From Nansenia antarctica (lineage: Eukaryota > Chordata > Actinopteri > Argentiniformes > Microstomatidae), in NCBI GenBank assembly GCA_963989245.1, contig OZ022342.1, forward strand, positions 20,722,739 to 20,786,738: DNA of 64,000 nt, in the 5' to 3' direction. The notes beneath the pieces were generated by a model. That model saw only the letters and a list, made by a program, of their open reading frames with translations, was not told the origin of the DNA and did not search any database. How positions within the stretch are numbered: the stretch's first letter is position 1; each line of letters starts with the position of its first letter. This document shows, piece after piece, positions 10,739 through 22,855 of the stretch. The position numbers were made by a program, and so were the translations under genes.

Positions 10739-10965
10739 CTAACGGCTGTTACTCGGTTGTCTTGTTTTGATTGGACCAATCTACTTGTTTTTCCTTCGAA
10801 ATTAAATAATACATGTATTTGGCTGGAAACAGCCTGAATCTTTTACATAAAAGGGCTTTGTTCAGCTTCAGGCAGAGATTTTCAATATCAATATTGAGAA
10901 AGAGGCTCTGCTCCCAAGTCCCCCAGCCAAACCAGCTACAGTATAAATCAATTGTGCAATCACAT

Positions 10966-10966
10966 A

Positions 10967-11021
<55 letters not shown>

Positions 11022-11022
11022 T
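10966..11022 (+). repeat. (TTA)n microsatellite
   Basis: About 18 tandem TTA units, uninterrupted, just upstream (gene orientation) of the truncated tubulin homology. Confidence 0.95.
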
Positions 11023-12171
11023 AGAATAATCAGTCCTGGACTAGTACTCATTCCTTATTGCACACATTAATATTCTGACACTTAATTCTGCTTTAGCTTC
11101 AGTTCTAGCAGTTCACTTCACCATGAAAACAATACGAATTACTCATTGAACACAATAAAGTTTTCCTATTCATGTCTCATGTATTGTTTTTGAACTCCAA
11201 TCAGGCGCATTTAGGTCACCGTCAGATGGCGTCACTGATGTATGGCACTCTCTGCAGTGTAAAATAGGGCTTCAAATCATATGATCTTTGGGGACATCTT
11301 GTGGTTATACATGTTATGGCTATTTTTGTTGCGATCTTAACAGTCAACTTCAGTACACTGTGCCCTTGTTCCAAACTGAAAATGCTTATGTTCTACCTAG
11401 ATAATAACTGTAATGTAACATAGAGTTGGTTTTAACTTTGAGCTTAACACAGATCCAATAATGCATCAGCAGGGGTCCATTTGTGAAATTGAAATTGCAG
11501 TGAAATGTACAGTATGCTGCATATAACATATCATGTTATGTTCCCATGACATAGGGTTGATTACCTTTCAGTAAGTTGTTTAAAAATGGACTCAAATCTA
11601 AGTGGGGAAAATAAATCAACATTGCACATGATCATTTAGATTTGACAGCTAGATGGGACTGGGAAAATATAACCCTTCTCAAATTCATGCAGCACTCTAA
11701 ATGCAAGGATTGACAGACAACAATATTATGTTAAACATAATGTATCTAATTGTTTGTTTGCATTGTTGTGCTTGTAAAATAAATACAATTTAATAGTCTG
11801 GGGTTATTATGTGGGTGAAACAGTGGCTGAGGGAATTTGCAAGATATTTCCTTTGAGAAGGAATGTACCATGAATGTAAATTACCATTCGAACAAATGAC
11901 CATATTATGCACCTAAAGTGCATAGTGTAGAAGATTTACAATAAGTGAACAATATTTTAATAAAATGTCATGGACGCAAATAAACATGACATGCTATACT
12001 GTATTTATTTCTTTAATAACAGATTTAGTTCAGAGGTTAGTATCAAAGAAAATACTAAATATCATTGAGAGGGTGCCACCACCTCCTATTATATTATTAT
12101 TATATTATATAGTCTTATTATAGATTCTCAAAAGTTGCTGAGCCTTTACACAAGAAAGAAATCAATCTTTC
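11023..12171. other. AT-rich intergenic DNA, no gene seen
   Basis: No open frame with codon bias or recognisable splice sites. In particular, the missing N-terminal exons of the tubulin (GDDSFNTFFSETGAGKH and VFVDLEPTVIDEVR in other tubulins) are not found on the minus strand here. Confidence 0.6.
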
Positions 12172-12240
12172 GTAAATGAAAGAATAAACTCTAGTAGTCT
12201 TAATAGTAAATAGACTACTGGAGTTTATTCTTTTATTTAC
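12172..12240 (+). ncRNA. Near-perfect 29-bp-stem hairpin (pre-miRNA-like or palindrome)
   Basis: The left arm 12172-12200 (starting GTAAATGAAAGAATAAACTC) and the right arm 12212-12240 (ending TTTATTC, TTTTATTTAC) are complementary over all 29 positions around an 11-base loop (TAATAGTAAAT). There are only two deviations from Watson-Crick pairing, and both are G:U in a plus-strand transcript. The size fits a pre-miRNA, but the low GC content and lack of bulges also fit a small palindromic transposon remnant. No known miRNA seed was recognised. Confidence 0.35.
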
Positions 12241-14200
12241 AAAATAATGATGGCAGATTGACAATTACGTCATGTTTTCATAGAGGTTGATATGCAACTG
12301 TAACCTCAGGTATTGGTGAGTGGACTTGCTCTTGGCAGCTGCATTATCATGATCTGTCCACTAGATGTCAATAAAGACAAGGGATTGGAGTCATGAGATG
12401 GTCGGTCGAAAGGATGGATGCAACGTTCAAAGCGAAGTGCGCACACCAAACTCAGAGACGTTCACAACAAACGAGCGACATGTGGTGACAAGGGGACATT
12501 TTCAACCACAATCATCTCCATATGGCATGAAACTCATATCTGACATAAATAAAAATCGAATTATGAAAGGATTCTGTCCTACAAATCCACAAATCATTGC
12601 TAACCAGAGGGCGCTTTTGAAGACGCTTTAATTTCACTCGACTTGTTTCAACTTTCAACCCATGTTCATCGTGATGATGTGTTTTCCCTCCATTGGAAAG
12701 TGTTGAAAGCTGCACAATCTCCAGTCATGAGTGATTGTGAAGTGTTCATGACAGCCCCTAAGCAGACACCCTCGGTAATGGCGACGAATTGACAAGGAAA
12801 CACCTCTCCCCCCACTGCTCTGCTGGAGTGTGTGCCTTTATTTACCCTGAGTGTGTGTGCATTAACATCTGCAGGGAGAGAGATCTTTGACTGCGGAGGT
12901 GTTGGGCTCTCAGTGGGAGATAGGTGGGTGGATTTGCAGGGCTAATTGAAAACGTGTTGGGATGAAGAGGTGTTGGTGGCAATGACCTCCTAGGACAAGA
13001 GGTGAGGTGTCAGTGATGGTATTCTAACAGACGCCTGTAGGAGCATAGAGCAAGAAGAAAATGGAGGGGAAGAGTAGCCCACATCTATCTTCAATCCAAT
13101 TGGTTTATAAAACATGTCTAACAAAAAAAAACTATGAGCTCTAGATGTTGCATGTGGTACAAGATCTGCTGGTACCATGAGAATGGAAAAAGGATTACCC
13201 TAAACAAAACACACAAAAAACAGCTCACAGCATTCTCAGAAGATCATGGTTGTAAATTGCAGGGAGATGACATACCTTCTTCTTTGTCCATTCGTTTCCA
13301 TAAAGTACAGGACATGCATCACTATATCCATCTTGTGTTTGTTGCTACATTCATTGGTGACATTAATGAAATCTGGCAGGATGACTCAAAGACAGTGAAA
13401 CCCATGAATAGCAGTAGAGGTTTGTGCATGACTCAGTAGACCAAAAGCAAAATGTTCTATCTAAATGACCACGATTTAGCCAGCATGATTATGGTTTACT
13501 AAAGCTGTTTAGGCTTTGGCTGGATTGGCTTTGGGAACTGTCTGGGGATCACTTTTCTTTCTTTGGTTCCTGCTGGCTTTCATTTACAGAAAATCCCTGT
13601 TCCCCCAACATAACTCATTGTTCTATCAAAAGACTGACTAAGCTTTCAAGGTTTTCCTCTCTTTACCATCCTCTGGAAACTAAGGGCTTCAGATCAACAA
13701 AGTCCTGTGCCTGTTCACTGTCTCCTCTCAGTGGGTTCGCATGCTGCCCTTTTAATTTCAAATCCTTTTTGCATAATCATGTGGTCAGGAAAGACACATT
13801 TAAATCAGAGGCTATTCTTGACAGGAAAGGGAAGGACGGTACAAATTTATTTGAACCATATTTTTTTTTATGACATCCTACAGCCTAATCTGATCACAAA
13901 GCCACTGTTGTGGTAATACAGTCACACTTCCTGCCGTCTGCTCAAATTCAGTAGGCGGACACTACAGACAAGGGACTTCTCAAGGCTTTGAAAGCAGAAT
14001 ACCCCCTTTGTTTAGGCTTATAGATTTTCCTGTGCCCTTCACATGTTCTCTGGATCCAGCAGCTTGGTATCGACAAGACCACCCTGTAGGTGACACCACT
14101 TCCTGCAATGAGTGACGAAACACAGTCCCTAAACCCAATTTCTCTGCAGAGTTTTACATTTTAAAAAAGTCTCTGTATAAGTCGATCCTCTGATAAAGAA
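12241..14200. other. Intergenic single-copy-looking DNA
   Basis: Open frames here are short and lack codon bias. No splice-bounded coding segment was found. Confidence 0.5.
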
Positions 14201-14201
14201 A

Positions 14202-14250
14202 ACTCTCTCTCTCTCTCTCTTTCTCTTTCTCTCTCTCTCTCACACACACA
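14202..14250 (+). repeat. (CT)n/(CA)n compound microsatellite
   Basis: CT repeats broken by TTTCT, followed by a short CACACACA run. Confidence 0.9.
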
Positions 14251-15154
14251 TCCTGAAAGAACCGCTATACGAATTAGCTATTTTGAAGGAAACCACATCT
14301 GATGCTTTGGTGCTTCCAAGCATAGCCATGTCTTCAGAGCAGGCCTTGGAATAACCAGAGCCAGTGCCATCTTAACAGAAGAGTTCGGAAAAAAGCACTC
14401 ACAGGGATTTCCAGAGGGATCCTTTCTAATCATAAACCAGCTCATAAACTGGTCCTCACACAATCTAGTGTATAATCATTTGTAAATCATGGTTTTTGTT
14501 GACCACCTAAAAAGATGCAGTCTTGACACATGGACAGAAAACAGATGACTGTGTGGGCCAATATGACTGTTGGGTTTAGAGACTGATTCGTTCATCTTTG
14601 GGTTAGATTATAAAATCAATGAAAAAAATATATAATTTTCATCAATGCTTATGAATGAATACACATTATTTTATTGGTAAATGGAAAACCATGCAAATCT
14701 GTGATCATAGGCTTTGGGAATAATATTGTTTAGGGGCGGGGGAGCTGTTTAATGAGGGTCATAGAGTCCATGTCACTAATCTAGGCATATGTTGCTCCAT
14801 GTTACCCAGTTTGCTGACATATTATGTATGATAAACTCTGATCCTACGAAGTATGAATAGTTGAGTTTGTGTTCTGTTTGTTCCCTGTGTTTCTCCCTGG
14901 TGATTGTCCTTCCTCCCTGCCTATTGCCATGGTGACGGCCTGATTGGGCACACCTGTGCTCAATCCTCAACCGAGGGTGGAGGTGGAGGATAAAAGGCTG
15001 GGAGAGACACTCAGATGGTGCCAGTGGGCCGTTCCACAACTTGAGAGGTGTGTGTGGGGGGTTAAACGTTTAGTCTGTTACTGTGGGTTCTGCTATAGTA
15101 TATATTTCTGTGTGTTTGTTGCTAGTTAGCATAAGTTACCGCCATAGTGTGTTA
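14251..15154. other. No gene; possible retroelement-derived segment at its right end
   Basis: Around 14940-15000 there is a GATTGGGCACACCTGTGCTC motif followed by a TATA-like GGATAAAAGG. Such arrangements occur in retroelement promoters, but no paired long terminal repeat or primer-binding site was identified. Confidence 0.3.
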
Positions 15155-16282
15155 CAGGGCTCGACATGGCTTGTCTGCTTGTCCGGGACAAGTACATTTT
15201 ATGTTTGGACAAGTGGACTTCCTCCTGCAGTTGTCCGATGGACAAGTCAAAACAAAAAAAGAAATCAATATGTATTAATATCTGCAAACATGAATTCCTC
15301 CTTCCGATCTGAATAGTAAAAAAAAAACTCGCCTCATTCTCGCTGCGAGTTTACGAACGCAGCCATAGTGTTGTGGGTCTCCTCCTGTCACTAGTGCCAT
15401 TCACGTGAACATGCGCATATTCGCTTCTTCTCAATGCCGCTTATTTTCATGTAGTTCGATGCGATCGTATATTTTAGGTTTGAAGTTTTAAGACCAGCAC
15501 ATCGCAATACGAACTTCAGAATGACACTAATTATAGATTTCTCAATTTGAATATAGGATACTATCCAAAAGCTAGCAAATAAGATTGCTTCCATTGGGGA
15601 GAGACTATTACAAACATGTTTTGTAAATATTCCTAGATATTCATCCCTTTTGTGGCCAATCTTAATTTAAAAGGGTTAGGGTTAGGGGTTTTAAATAATT
15701 ACAACATATTGAATACATTAGAAAATTAAGGATACATCATTATCAAATCAATAGTAGTCAAATGTGTTATTTGCATAAACATACACTCACTGGCCACTTC
15801 ATTCGGCACACCTTGGGGTTGGACCCCCTCTTTTGCCTTCAGAACTGCCTTAATTCTTTGTGGCATAGATTCAACAAGGTGCTGGAAACATTCCTCAGAG
15901 ATTTTGGTCCATATTGACACTATAATATCACGCAACAGCCCGTCTGGCACCAACAACCATGCCAGGTTCAAAGTCACTAAATCACCTTTATTTCCCATTC
16001 TGATGCTGGTTTGAACTTCAGCAGATCGTCTTGACCATGTCTACATGCCTACATGCATTGAGTTGCTGCCACATGATTGGCTGATTAGATATTTGCGTTA
16101 ACAAGCAGTTGAAAAGGTGTACCTAATGAAGTGGCCGGTGAGAGTATAATATATTATTATTCATATTATTGCTTTTTCAAAATCTTTGGATTTGGACAAG
16201 TAACTTGAGCTCTCGGACAAGTAAAAGATAAGTTCACTTGTCCGAAGGACAAGTACCTGAAAAAGCTTAATGTCAAGCCCAG
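15155..16282. mobile_element. TIR DNA transposon with a nested MITE
   Basis: The ends are CAGGGCTCGACAT (15155) and, on the complementary strand, CTGGGCTTGACAT (16282), 11 of 13 identical. Both subterminal regions carry repeated GGACAAGT motifs in both orientations (near 15186-15246 and 16192-16256), a likely set of transposase-binding sites. No transposase frame remains. A second TIR element is nested at 15782-16146. Confidence 0.65.
15782..16146. mobile_element. Non-autonomous TIR element ('CACTGGCCACTT' family)
   Basis: The left end TACACTCACTGGCCACTTCA and the complement of the right end, TACTCTCACCGGCCACTTCA, form a clear inverted repeat that continues into GGTACACC-like sequence. This terminal motif is familiar from a very abundant fish MITE family. 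It has no coding capacity and lies inside the larger TIR element. Confidence 0.8.
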
Positions 16283-16903
16283 TGCAGCTTGCTTGTTAGC
16301 TTAAGCTACTGGTTGGTTTAGTGTGTTGCTACTACCTGTAGTGTGTGTATGATTTTGACTCCTCCTTGCAGAGGGAGTGTGAATGTTAGTCTTGTGTTTT
16401 GAATCACTTTAAGTTAAATGTTTCACTCTTGTTTCATAACACTGCAAAACGGATTATAACAGTCATGTATTTTGTTACAGCCAGCACCCTGGTATAATCA
16501 AACGATCTGTCCTCTGATGGTCTTCTTTTATACCAATAAGTCAAATGGCAATGAGATTCATTGTAAATGATACATTAATGTAATGCAACCAGTAGGATGC
16601 TCTCAGATGCATCTCACTGTTCTGAGTCTGACCTTCAGGCAGTATTCATAATAGACCCATAAGCTTTTGTTTTTTCAGTTTGAGAAAAAAAAACCTTCAA
16701 ACAATAAATTGAAGATTCAACCAATTTGAGAGAGAACAGAATCAGAAAAAAGGCATCTTTGTTTCCCTTTCTGTCTCTGACCATAAACTATTTAGATCTT
16801 TCGTGAAAAAACACGGTGAGCTCAAAGTTCTCCGTTCAGCATCAGGTGCGCCAATAAACAGGTTTATCAAACATTGCAAGCACTGATATCAGACCTCTCT
16901 GTT
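16283..16903. other. No gene seen
   Basis: AT-rich DNA between two transposon insertions; nothing coding or structured was recognised. Confidence 0.5.
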
Positions 16904-18228
16904 AGGGCTTTCACACCGGCAAAGAACAGTTCCGGTTCGCGTTCGGGAACCAGCCCGCGTTCATACCAGTGTAACCAGAACCATCCGTGTCATCGAAGGG
17001 GCAGGATAAACAAAAATGTCAACTAGATGCCAGCTACTTCACTGGAAATGAGAATAATATTTTCTACTACAGTATCTGAAAGAAACACTATTTTCTATTA
17101 AACAAAAGAAAAGACACCTTCTACACGCGTTCTCTTACTAACCAGCTGCTCCATTGCTGGAAGAGAAATGGCTTATTAGATTATTGAGAGTCTCAACCCT
17201 CCGATTCCTGGGGGTGCACATACAGGATGACCTGTCCTGGAAGAACAACACAGCAGCCACCATCAAGAAGGCACAACAACTCTACTTCCTGAGAGTCCTC
17301 AGGAAGGAACACAACAAGCAGGAGATACTGGTGGCCTTCTACCGCTGCGCAGTGGAGAGCATCCTCACCTACTGCATCTGCAACTGGTTCTCCAGCTGCA
17401 CAACCGCAGAGAGAAATGCGGTACAGAGAGTCGTGAGAACAGCCCAGAAGAGCTGTACAACACACGCTGCCTCAGGAAGGCCTCCAAGATCTCCAGAGAC
17501 CCATCCCACCCTGGGTACGAACACTTTGCCCGGCTGCCCTCGAAAAGGCGGTACAGGACCATGGCCGCAAGGACAAACAGACTGAAGCTCAGCTTCTACC
17601 CCAGGGCCATCCAGGCCCTGAACACAGCAAAGACCTAGGTTCTGGGCCCTGGACAGTCTGGACGGATTGATGGCAGCTGCTGGATTGAAAAAATCAAGTG
17701 TAGTGCTGAGGCACAAATGTGTACATTTCAAGCCTGCAAACTGCGACACTTTAAATGAATGTGCAATAACACTATGTGCAATATGACAACCCTAGTCGTT
17801 TTATCTGTACAGTATAGTATAGTGGATAGTGTACATAGCCTTTATTTATGTAAACCAGCTCCTTTCCCTTCTTTTTTTTTTTCTTTTTTTTTTTTTCTTT
17901 CCTAGCACCAGGGGAGCCACCCCTCCCAAATTTCGTTGTTTGGTACCTGTACTATAGCAATGACAAATAAAGACCATTCATTCATTTATTCATTCATTTT
18001 GTCTCCTTCCTTCTTGCTGGTTTTTGCTGCCTAGAATATGATACACCCACTGACGACGTGACTGTTCTACGTTTTGGTTCCCGCTTGAGAACCGCAATTG
18101 TTTGATTCCGGCTGCGAACCAACTTTTCAGTCTCCGAACCAATTGAGTTTCGGTCTGAACACGCCGGCCCGTTCCAGACTTGGTTCGAGAATGTGAACCG
18201 GAACGGTTCTTTGCCGTTGTGAAACCCT
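16904..18228 (+). mobile_element. MITE-like TIR element, copy 2, interrupted by a LINE
   Basis: Terminal inverted repeats: the left end is AGGGCTTTCACACCGGCAAA and the complement of the right end is AGGGTTTCACAACGGCAAAG, continuing into GAAC(A/C)GTTCCGGTTC. The interior matches copy 1 at 2969-3480 block for block, except that a LINE 3' end occupies about 17176-17998. Flanking bases show no clean target-site duplication. Confidence 0.8.
17176..17998 (+). mobile_element. 5'-truncated LINE (L2/CR1-like) 3' end
   Basis: The plus-strand frame encodes the C-terminal part of a non-LTR reverse transcriptase: LRFLGVHIQDDLSWKNN, AQQLYFLRVLRKEHNKQE and FYRCAVESILTYC. After a frameshift between about 17450 and 17490 it continues as DPSHPGYEHFARLPSKRRYR and RTNRLKLSFYPRAIQALN to a TAG. 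A short 3' UTR ends in (ATTC)n-type repeats, as in L2-like LINEs. It is inactive: 5'-truncated and frameshifted. Confidence 0.85.
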
Positions 18229-19860
18229 ATCTGAAAAGGAACAACGGCAGGTTTTTGCACGTTTTTCTTTTATATTTCATTAGCCTACACACCAACATAA
18301 TCTGCGCTGCAGGGTGGGGAAGGAGTCCCACATGTTACATCTTGTTCCCGCTCATATGGTGGTGGGCACACCTTGACATGATTTATTAGCTGTGGATCGA
18401 CACTTTTATCATTTTGGCTTGTGGAAGAGGTCTTTTGTCATAAATCATCGTTATCAAACGATGTAAACAGACTATCGTCATGTTTTACTATTCCCTGTAA
18501 ACAGTGTGTGCGTGTGTGTTTGTGTGTGTGTGCATGTCTGATGATGTGTAGCGAGTTGGAGAGCTCCCTGCTCAGTCAGTGCAGTGGGATAGTCAGATTG
18601 ATCGCTCATGACAGTGGTCCCCCCCCCTTTCCCCCCAGGGCTTAGAGAGGTCAGAAGGGTCAATATGTCTGCCAGTTAATCAGCACAGGAGCCATCCTCC
18701 AGCCACTGGGTAACATGACTGCCACTTAAGTCACATAATAGGTTTAGATGGACATACTTATTTTAATGGCTACTGCACTAATTGTCCCCAGGATACACTA
18801 TGAAAGCTCTCTGTCTCGCCCCAAACCTGGTATAATAATACAGTATCTATTGATGACCTAGTTGAACTAAAAGGCTTTCTATGTGAACTGTTCCTGTCTC
18901 TGTTCACTTTCTTCCGAGGTCCGCGGTTATCAGGTAGTGGGGCTCAGTGCATGATGATATCACACTGTACATATATCTGTCCACACTTTTATGGCTTTTG
19001 CACTATGCACTATTGCAGTATCTGGCTAGATGCAGAAGATTACATTGAATCTGAATCTGAATCTGATTGACGATGATGGTCTGTGCCTAGCTGCTACACA
19101 GTTTCCGTGTCTTAAAAGAGAATCCCAATCTTGACAACCTTCCAGCGGTCACAATGACAGCTCGCTCCACATCCTAGCCTCTGATTACAGGTATGACTCA
19201 CTAACCCCTGGAGTAAAGGGGTGTGTGTGTGTGAGGGTGGGTGTGTATGGGTGGGTGCAGATTAGAGGTCACCACTCTCCCTTTTCACCATGAGATGATT
19301 GGAGTCACTCCTCCTTCCCTCCTCGTCATGACCCCCCCCAATAGATCAGATCAGAGCACATCGTCTTCCTCCGCAGATTCGCACATCTAAATATCCCAAT
19401 ACAGGAGGCTTACCCCCCCGAGACCTCTGTGGGTAGAACGTCATTCTACCTGACCTTTTAATATCCCGCTCTTCATAAGGGCCCTGGGACAGCAGTGTCC
19501 TGTAACGGGCAAAATCTGCAGATTTAAACTCTTAAACTCTAAGTCTTGTGTTGATGAATCAGCATCACTCAGCCTCCCATATGGTTTCAGTCTTCTCTCG
19601 GCCTCTGGAGCATTATCAATGATTTATTAAGGCTGCGTCTGTATCCCCCCCCCCCGCCACCCCCACGGCCCCCCCTAACGAGCTCCCAACAGCTTGTGCG
19701 AGACAAGGGCCATTAGCCTTAATGGTGGCGGAGATCAAAGGGGGTGCGCCGGGCTGGAGGTGAACGGAGCAAACGAAGTTAGAGGGACTAAGCGTGCAGA
19801 CTGCCCGTCTGCAGTGCACTGCCGTAATTCATAACGATGCCCCCGAGGTTCAGCCGCCCT
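18229..19860. other. No gene; short tandem TGAATC run
   Basis: Single-copy-looking DNA. Around 19045-19065 a TGAATC hexamer is repeated three to four times after a TTTGCACTATGCACTATTGC segment, which resembles the end of a LINE 3' UTR. A poly-C/poly-G tract lies at 19646-19675. Confidence 0.4.
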
Positions 19861-19867
19861 CCTCTCT

Positions 19868-19947
<80 letters not shown>

Positions 19948-19988
19948 CCTCTCTCCCTCTCTCTCCCTCTCTCTCTCCTCTCCCTGCT
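19861..19988 (+). repeat. (CT)n microsatellite
   Basis: Long CT array with CCT interruptions; a purine/pyrimidine tract able to form H-DNA. Confidence 0.95.
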
Positions 19989-22855
19989 CTCCTGTGAGTC
20001 TCTTAGCCCAACCATGCAGCAAGACAGCCCAGGAGCAGGCTGACCACTCTGAATAGTGACGGGAGCCCAACACCCAAAGCTGTAGTAGTCACACTACTAA
20101 ACATGATTGGAGATTTGTACTGTATTTCCTCATCGAGAAGTGACCAATTCAAAGTACTGAATCAGGAGACCACTTGGTTCTTCCGGATGGTTCACGAAAC
20201 CATCAATAAAGCATGGCGCCTGTGTTTGTTGGGCTTTGGCAGTCTCCACCCTGTACAGCCTCTAACCACACTGTTTGTAAATCGTCCGTCATCCATTATT
20301 CAGAGAAGCATTAAACCCCCAGGATTGATCAACTGTAGTGAGTTTTCTAATCACTGCACCTGAGAGTGTTTTTTTAAAATCAGACCAGTCAGTATTGATG
20401 AGCTGAACTGTGGCGCGGGGGGGGCGTTCGCCTGGGGCTGGGAGTGGTGGTACTCGTCATCCATCACTCTCAATCACTGGTGCTCTGGGCCCGGCGTAAC
20501 CACGAGACGCTCCTCCTCGTCTCCTCTCCACCTCCTTTTTCTCCTCTTCTCATCTAGATATATAGATACTGTTGGAGCTCTGTTCTCTGACCAGTATTAC
20601 CATTATCTTCTGTCAGCCTGCCAGGTGAATGTCTTTTCAGATATGGTGTATATCTAAAGAAATGATTCATGTGATACATTTTGTTCCATACTGTATTCAG
20701 GTTACAAACATTACGTTTAGCTGACAGCAATGCACTCTTGGTCGGTCGCATACCTCCGTGATAATGACGTTGTGACCATTTGTAGACACTTTATGTTTTC
20801 GGTCCAGTTAGTTGTCAGTTTGCACCTTGTATTAAATCTCACATTTCCTCCTACTCAATGAAGATTGCATCTTGTTGAGTTTTCACCATGTGGTGTCATC
20901 AAGTTGTCATGAGGAGGCTCTGCCAGTGTTACATGTAAACACACACTGTACATAGTCTTTCGTCATCTCAGCAATGGCTGCCAATCTCCTCCTGATATTA
21001 TCATGCATATCAGCTCTCTGTATGTTATGAGTAAATGCAGTCAATGCAGTCAAGATTGCAGAAGATTAGACATGTTCAGATAGACTAATTATTCTGTTTG
21101 GTCTGCCACAGTAACAGTGCTAAATATCTTGCCGTGTTGCTCACTCGACATTCTTACTTGACAGCCCAGAGGATGTGGTCTAGTGTATTGGACAATCACC
21201 ATTGATGCTACAAGTTTCCTCGAAATCTCTCTCCACAAAACGTCTCTTTCTCACATTATGTCACACTCAAAGGAAAATGACCTCTTGTGTAACAGAGTTC
21301 TGGTTTTTACTGTTTTCTGTTTGCAGTGTTCACACATACTTAATTGAGTAAGAACAGAGCCTTTATACCCCAGGAAAGCAGACCTTCTGGTCCGAGGCTT
21401 GTAAAAAGCTGGTGTGAGCTGAGCTTTTTATTTGCTCTGGAGAATTGAGTTATACCCCTAATGCAAACACCACCAGACCACACAGACCTCGCACCAGTAG
21501 AAAAGCACTATTTACAATTTCTCACAAAGTAACTATGATGAATGCTTCGCGAAAATAAAACAGGAATCGGAATTACTAACATTCCGTTTCAGCAGAAGTA
21601 CACATTAGTAGTGATTGTGACCTCATTCTTTTTTTTCTTTTTTCGACGTACATTTTTGAAAGTGTGGCCAGTTCCTGTGTTGGTGCAGCAGGAGTAGATC
21701 CTGTTGGCTTGTCTGTATCTCTGGCGGCGGTGGTGGCGTTGGAGGATGTCTGTGCTGTCTCTACCTACCTCAGGGTGGACCTCGGCCCTTCAGACACCCC
21801 GTCTCAGGCATGCCACTTGTGCCAGCACTCACAAAACTTGTTGGAAGCACATTCCTGTGGTCGTCCGAGCTCTTGGGCCCTACGCTCTTGTCAAGGTGCG
21901 GGTCTGCATTCTGTCAGGGACAAAACCTTGTTGTTGAGGAGGGAGAGAGACGAGAGGCGGGTGGCGGGTGGCGGGAGGGGGCCTCAGGTCACCTCAACAG
22001 TGCCTTCTCCCAGGCCTCTTAGCGCCGTTCCATGCCCCATTGTCCCCACAGGGGCGGCGTCTGCAGAGTACTGACCCTCTGATTGAGCGCAGTGAGCCCC
22101 CTGTCTCCTGTGTAATAGGATTACCTCACAGACGTGGGCCGCCTCTAATTCCCTTTCAAAGGGGACGACAGGATTCCCGGCAGGATGACATTCTCTTACC
22201 ATCCGTACTAAAGGGATCTGTTTTCATCTGGAATAAATGTCTTTTACGTTTTGGTGTTTTACTGTTATTTGTGCTGCATCCTATCCTAAGTAGTTTGGAC
22301 CTTAATTGCAATGCGCTCCTAGATTGATCACCTGCTCTTCTCAGATTGTGGAGGCCAGGGTTTAGCTGCTATGGATCACATTTTCAAAGAGTATTGAAGT
22401 ACGATAATGTATTTTCCTAATACTGTAGTTTTATTGTATAGATCCTGTGCCAATCCTTTGTAGATCTCCCAGAACAGAAACTGTGAGAACTGCAGGGAAA
22501 CACCCAAAACACAACAAAAGCAGTTCCATGAACAACATCATGGAACAACCACGGAACAGGCGTTTCATCTCATCCACACCTATAGTCCCTGGGATTTCTG
22601 TCTTAAAGAGGCAGCTCTTTGGTGCACTTAAGGCTAAGTACACCTCTCCCACACATCAACGTGGGCTCCTTAAGTGGAGCTGTGTCTGCTCTGAGCCGTT
22701 AGCCCTTAGACGGGGTGTCCATTAGGAGCAGACAGAGACGGCTCCTCGCTCCTGTCGGGGGGTGGGGATGGGAGGGGGGGGGGGTTATCTCTCCCCGAGC
22801 GTGGCCCTCTCCACTGTGTCTGGAAGGCAAGAGGTGGCCACGCTTCGATGGTTCT
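19989..22855. other. No supported gene
   Basis: Several frames are open between 21664 and 22330, but none has a consistent splice context or a recognisable protein. A G-tract occurs at about 22756-22785. Confidence 0.4.

Noticed and set aside
14278..14463. Minus-strand frame with MSWFMIRKDPSGNPCECF
   Set aside because: No splice sites or family match; coding status could not be supported.
15671..15688. Telomere-like GGGTTAGGGTTAGGGG
   Set aside because: Only two to three units inside a transposon; too short to indicate an interstitial telomere.
21664..22327. Long overlapping plus-strand frames
   Set aside because: Two or three frames are open at once in GC-rich DNA; none has a splice context or a family match.
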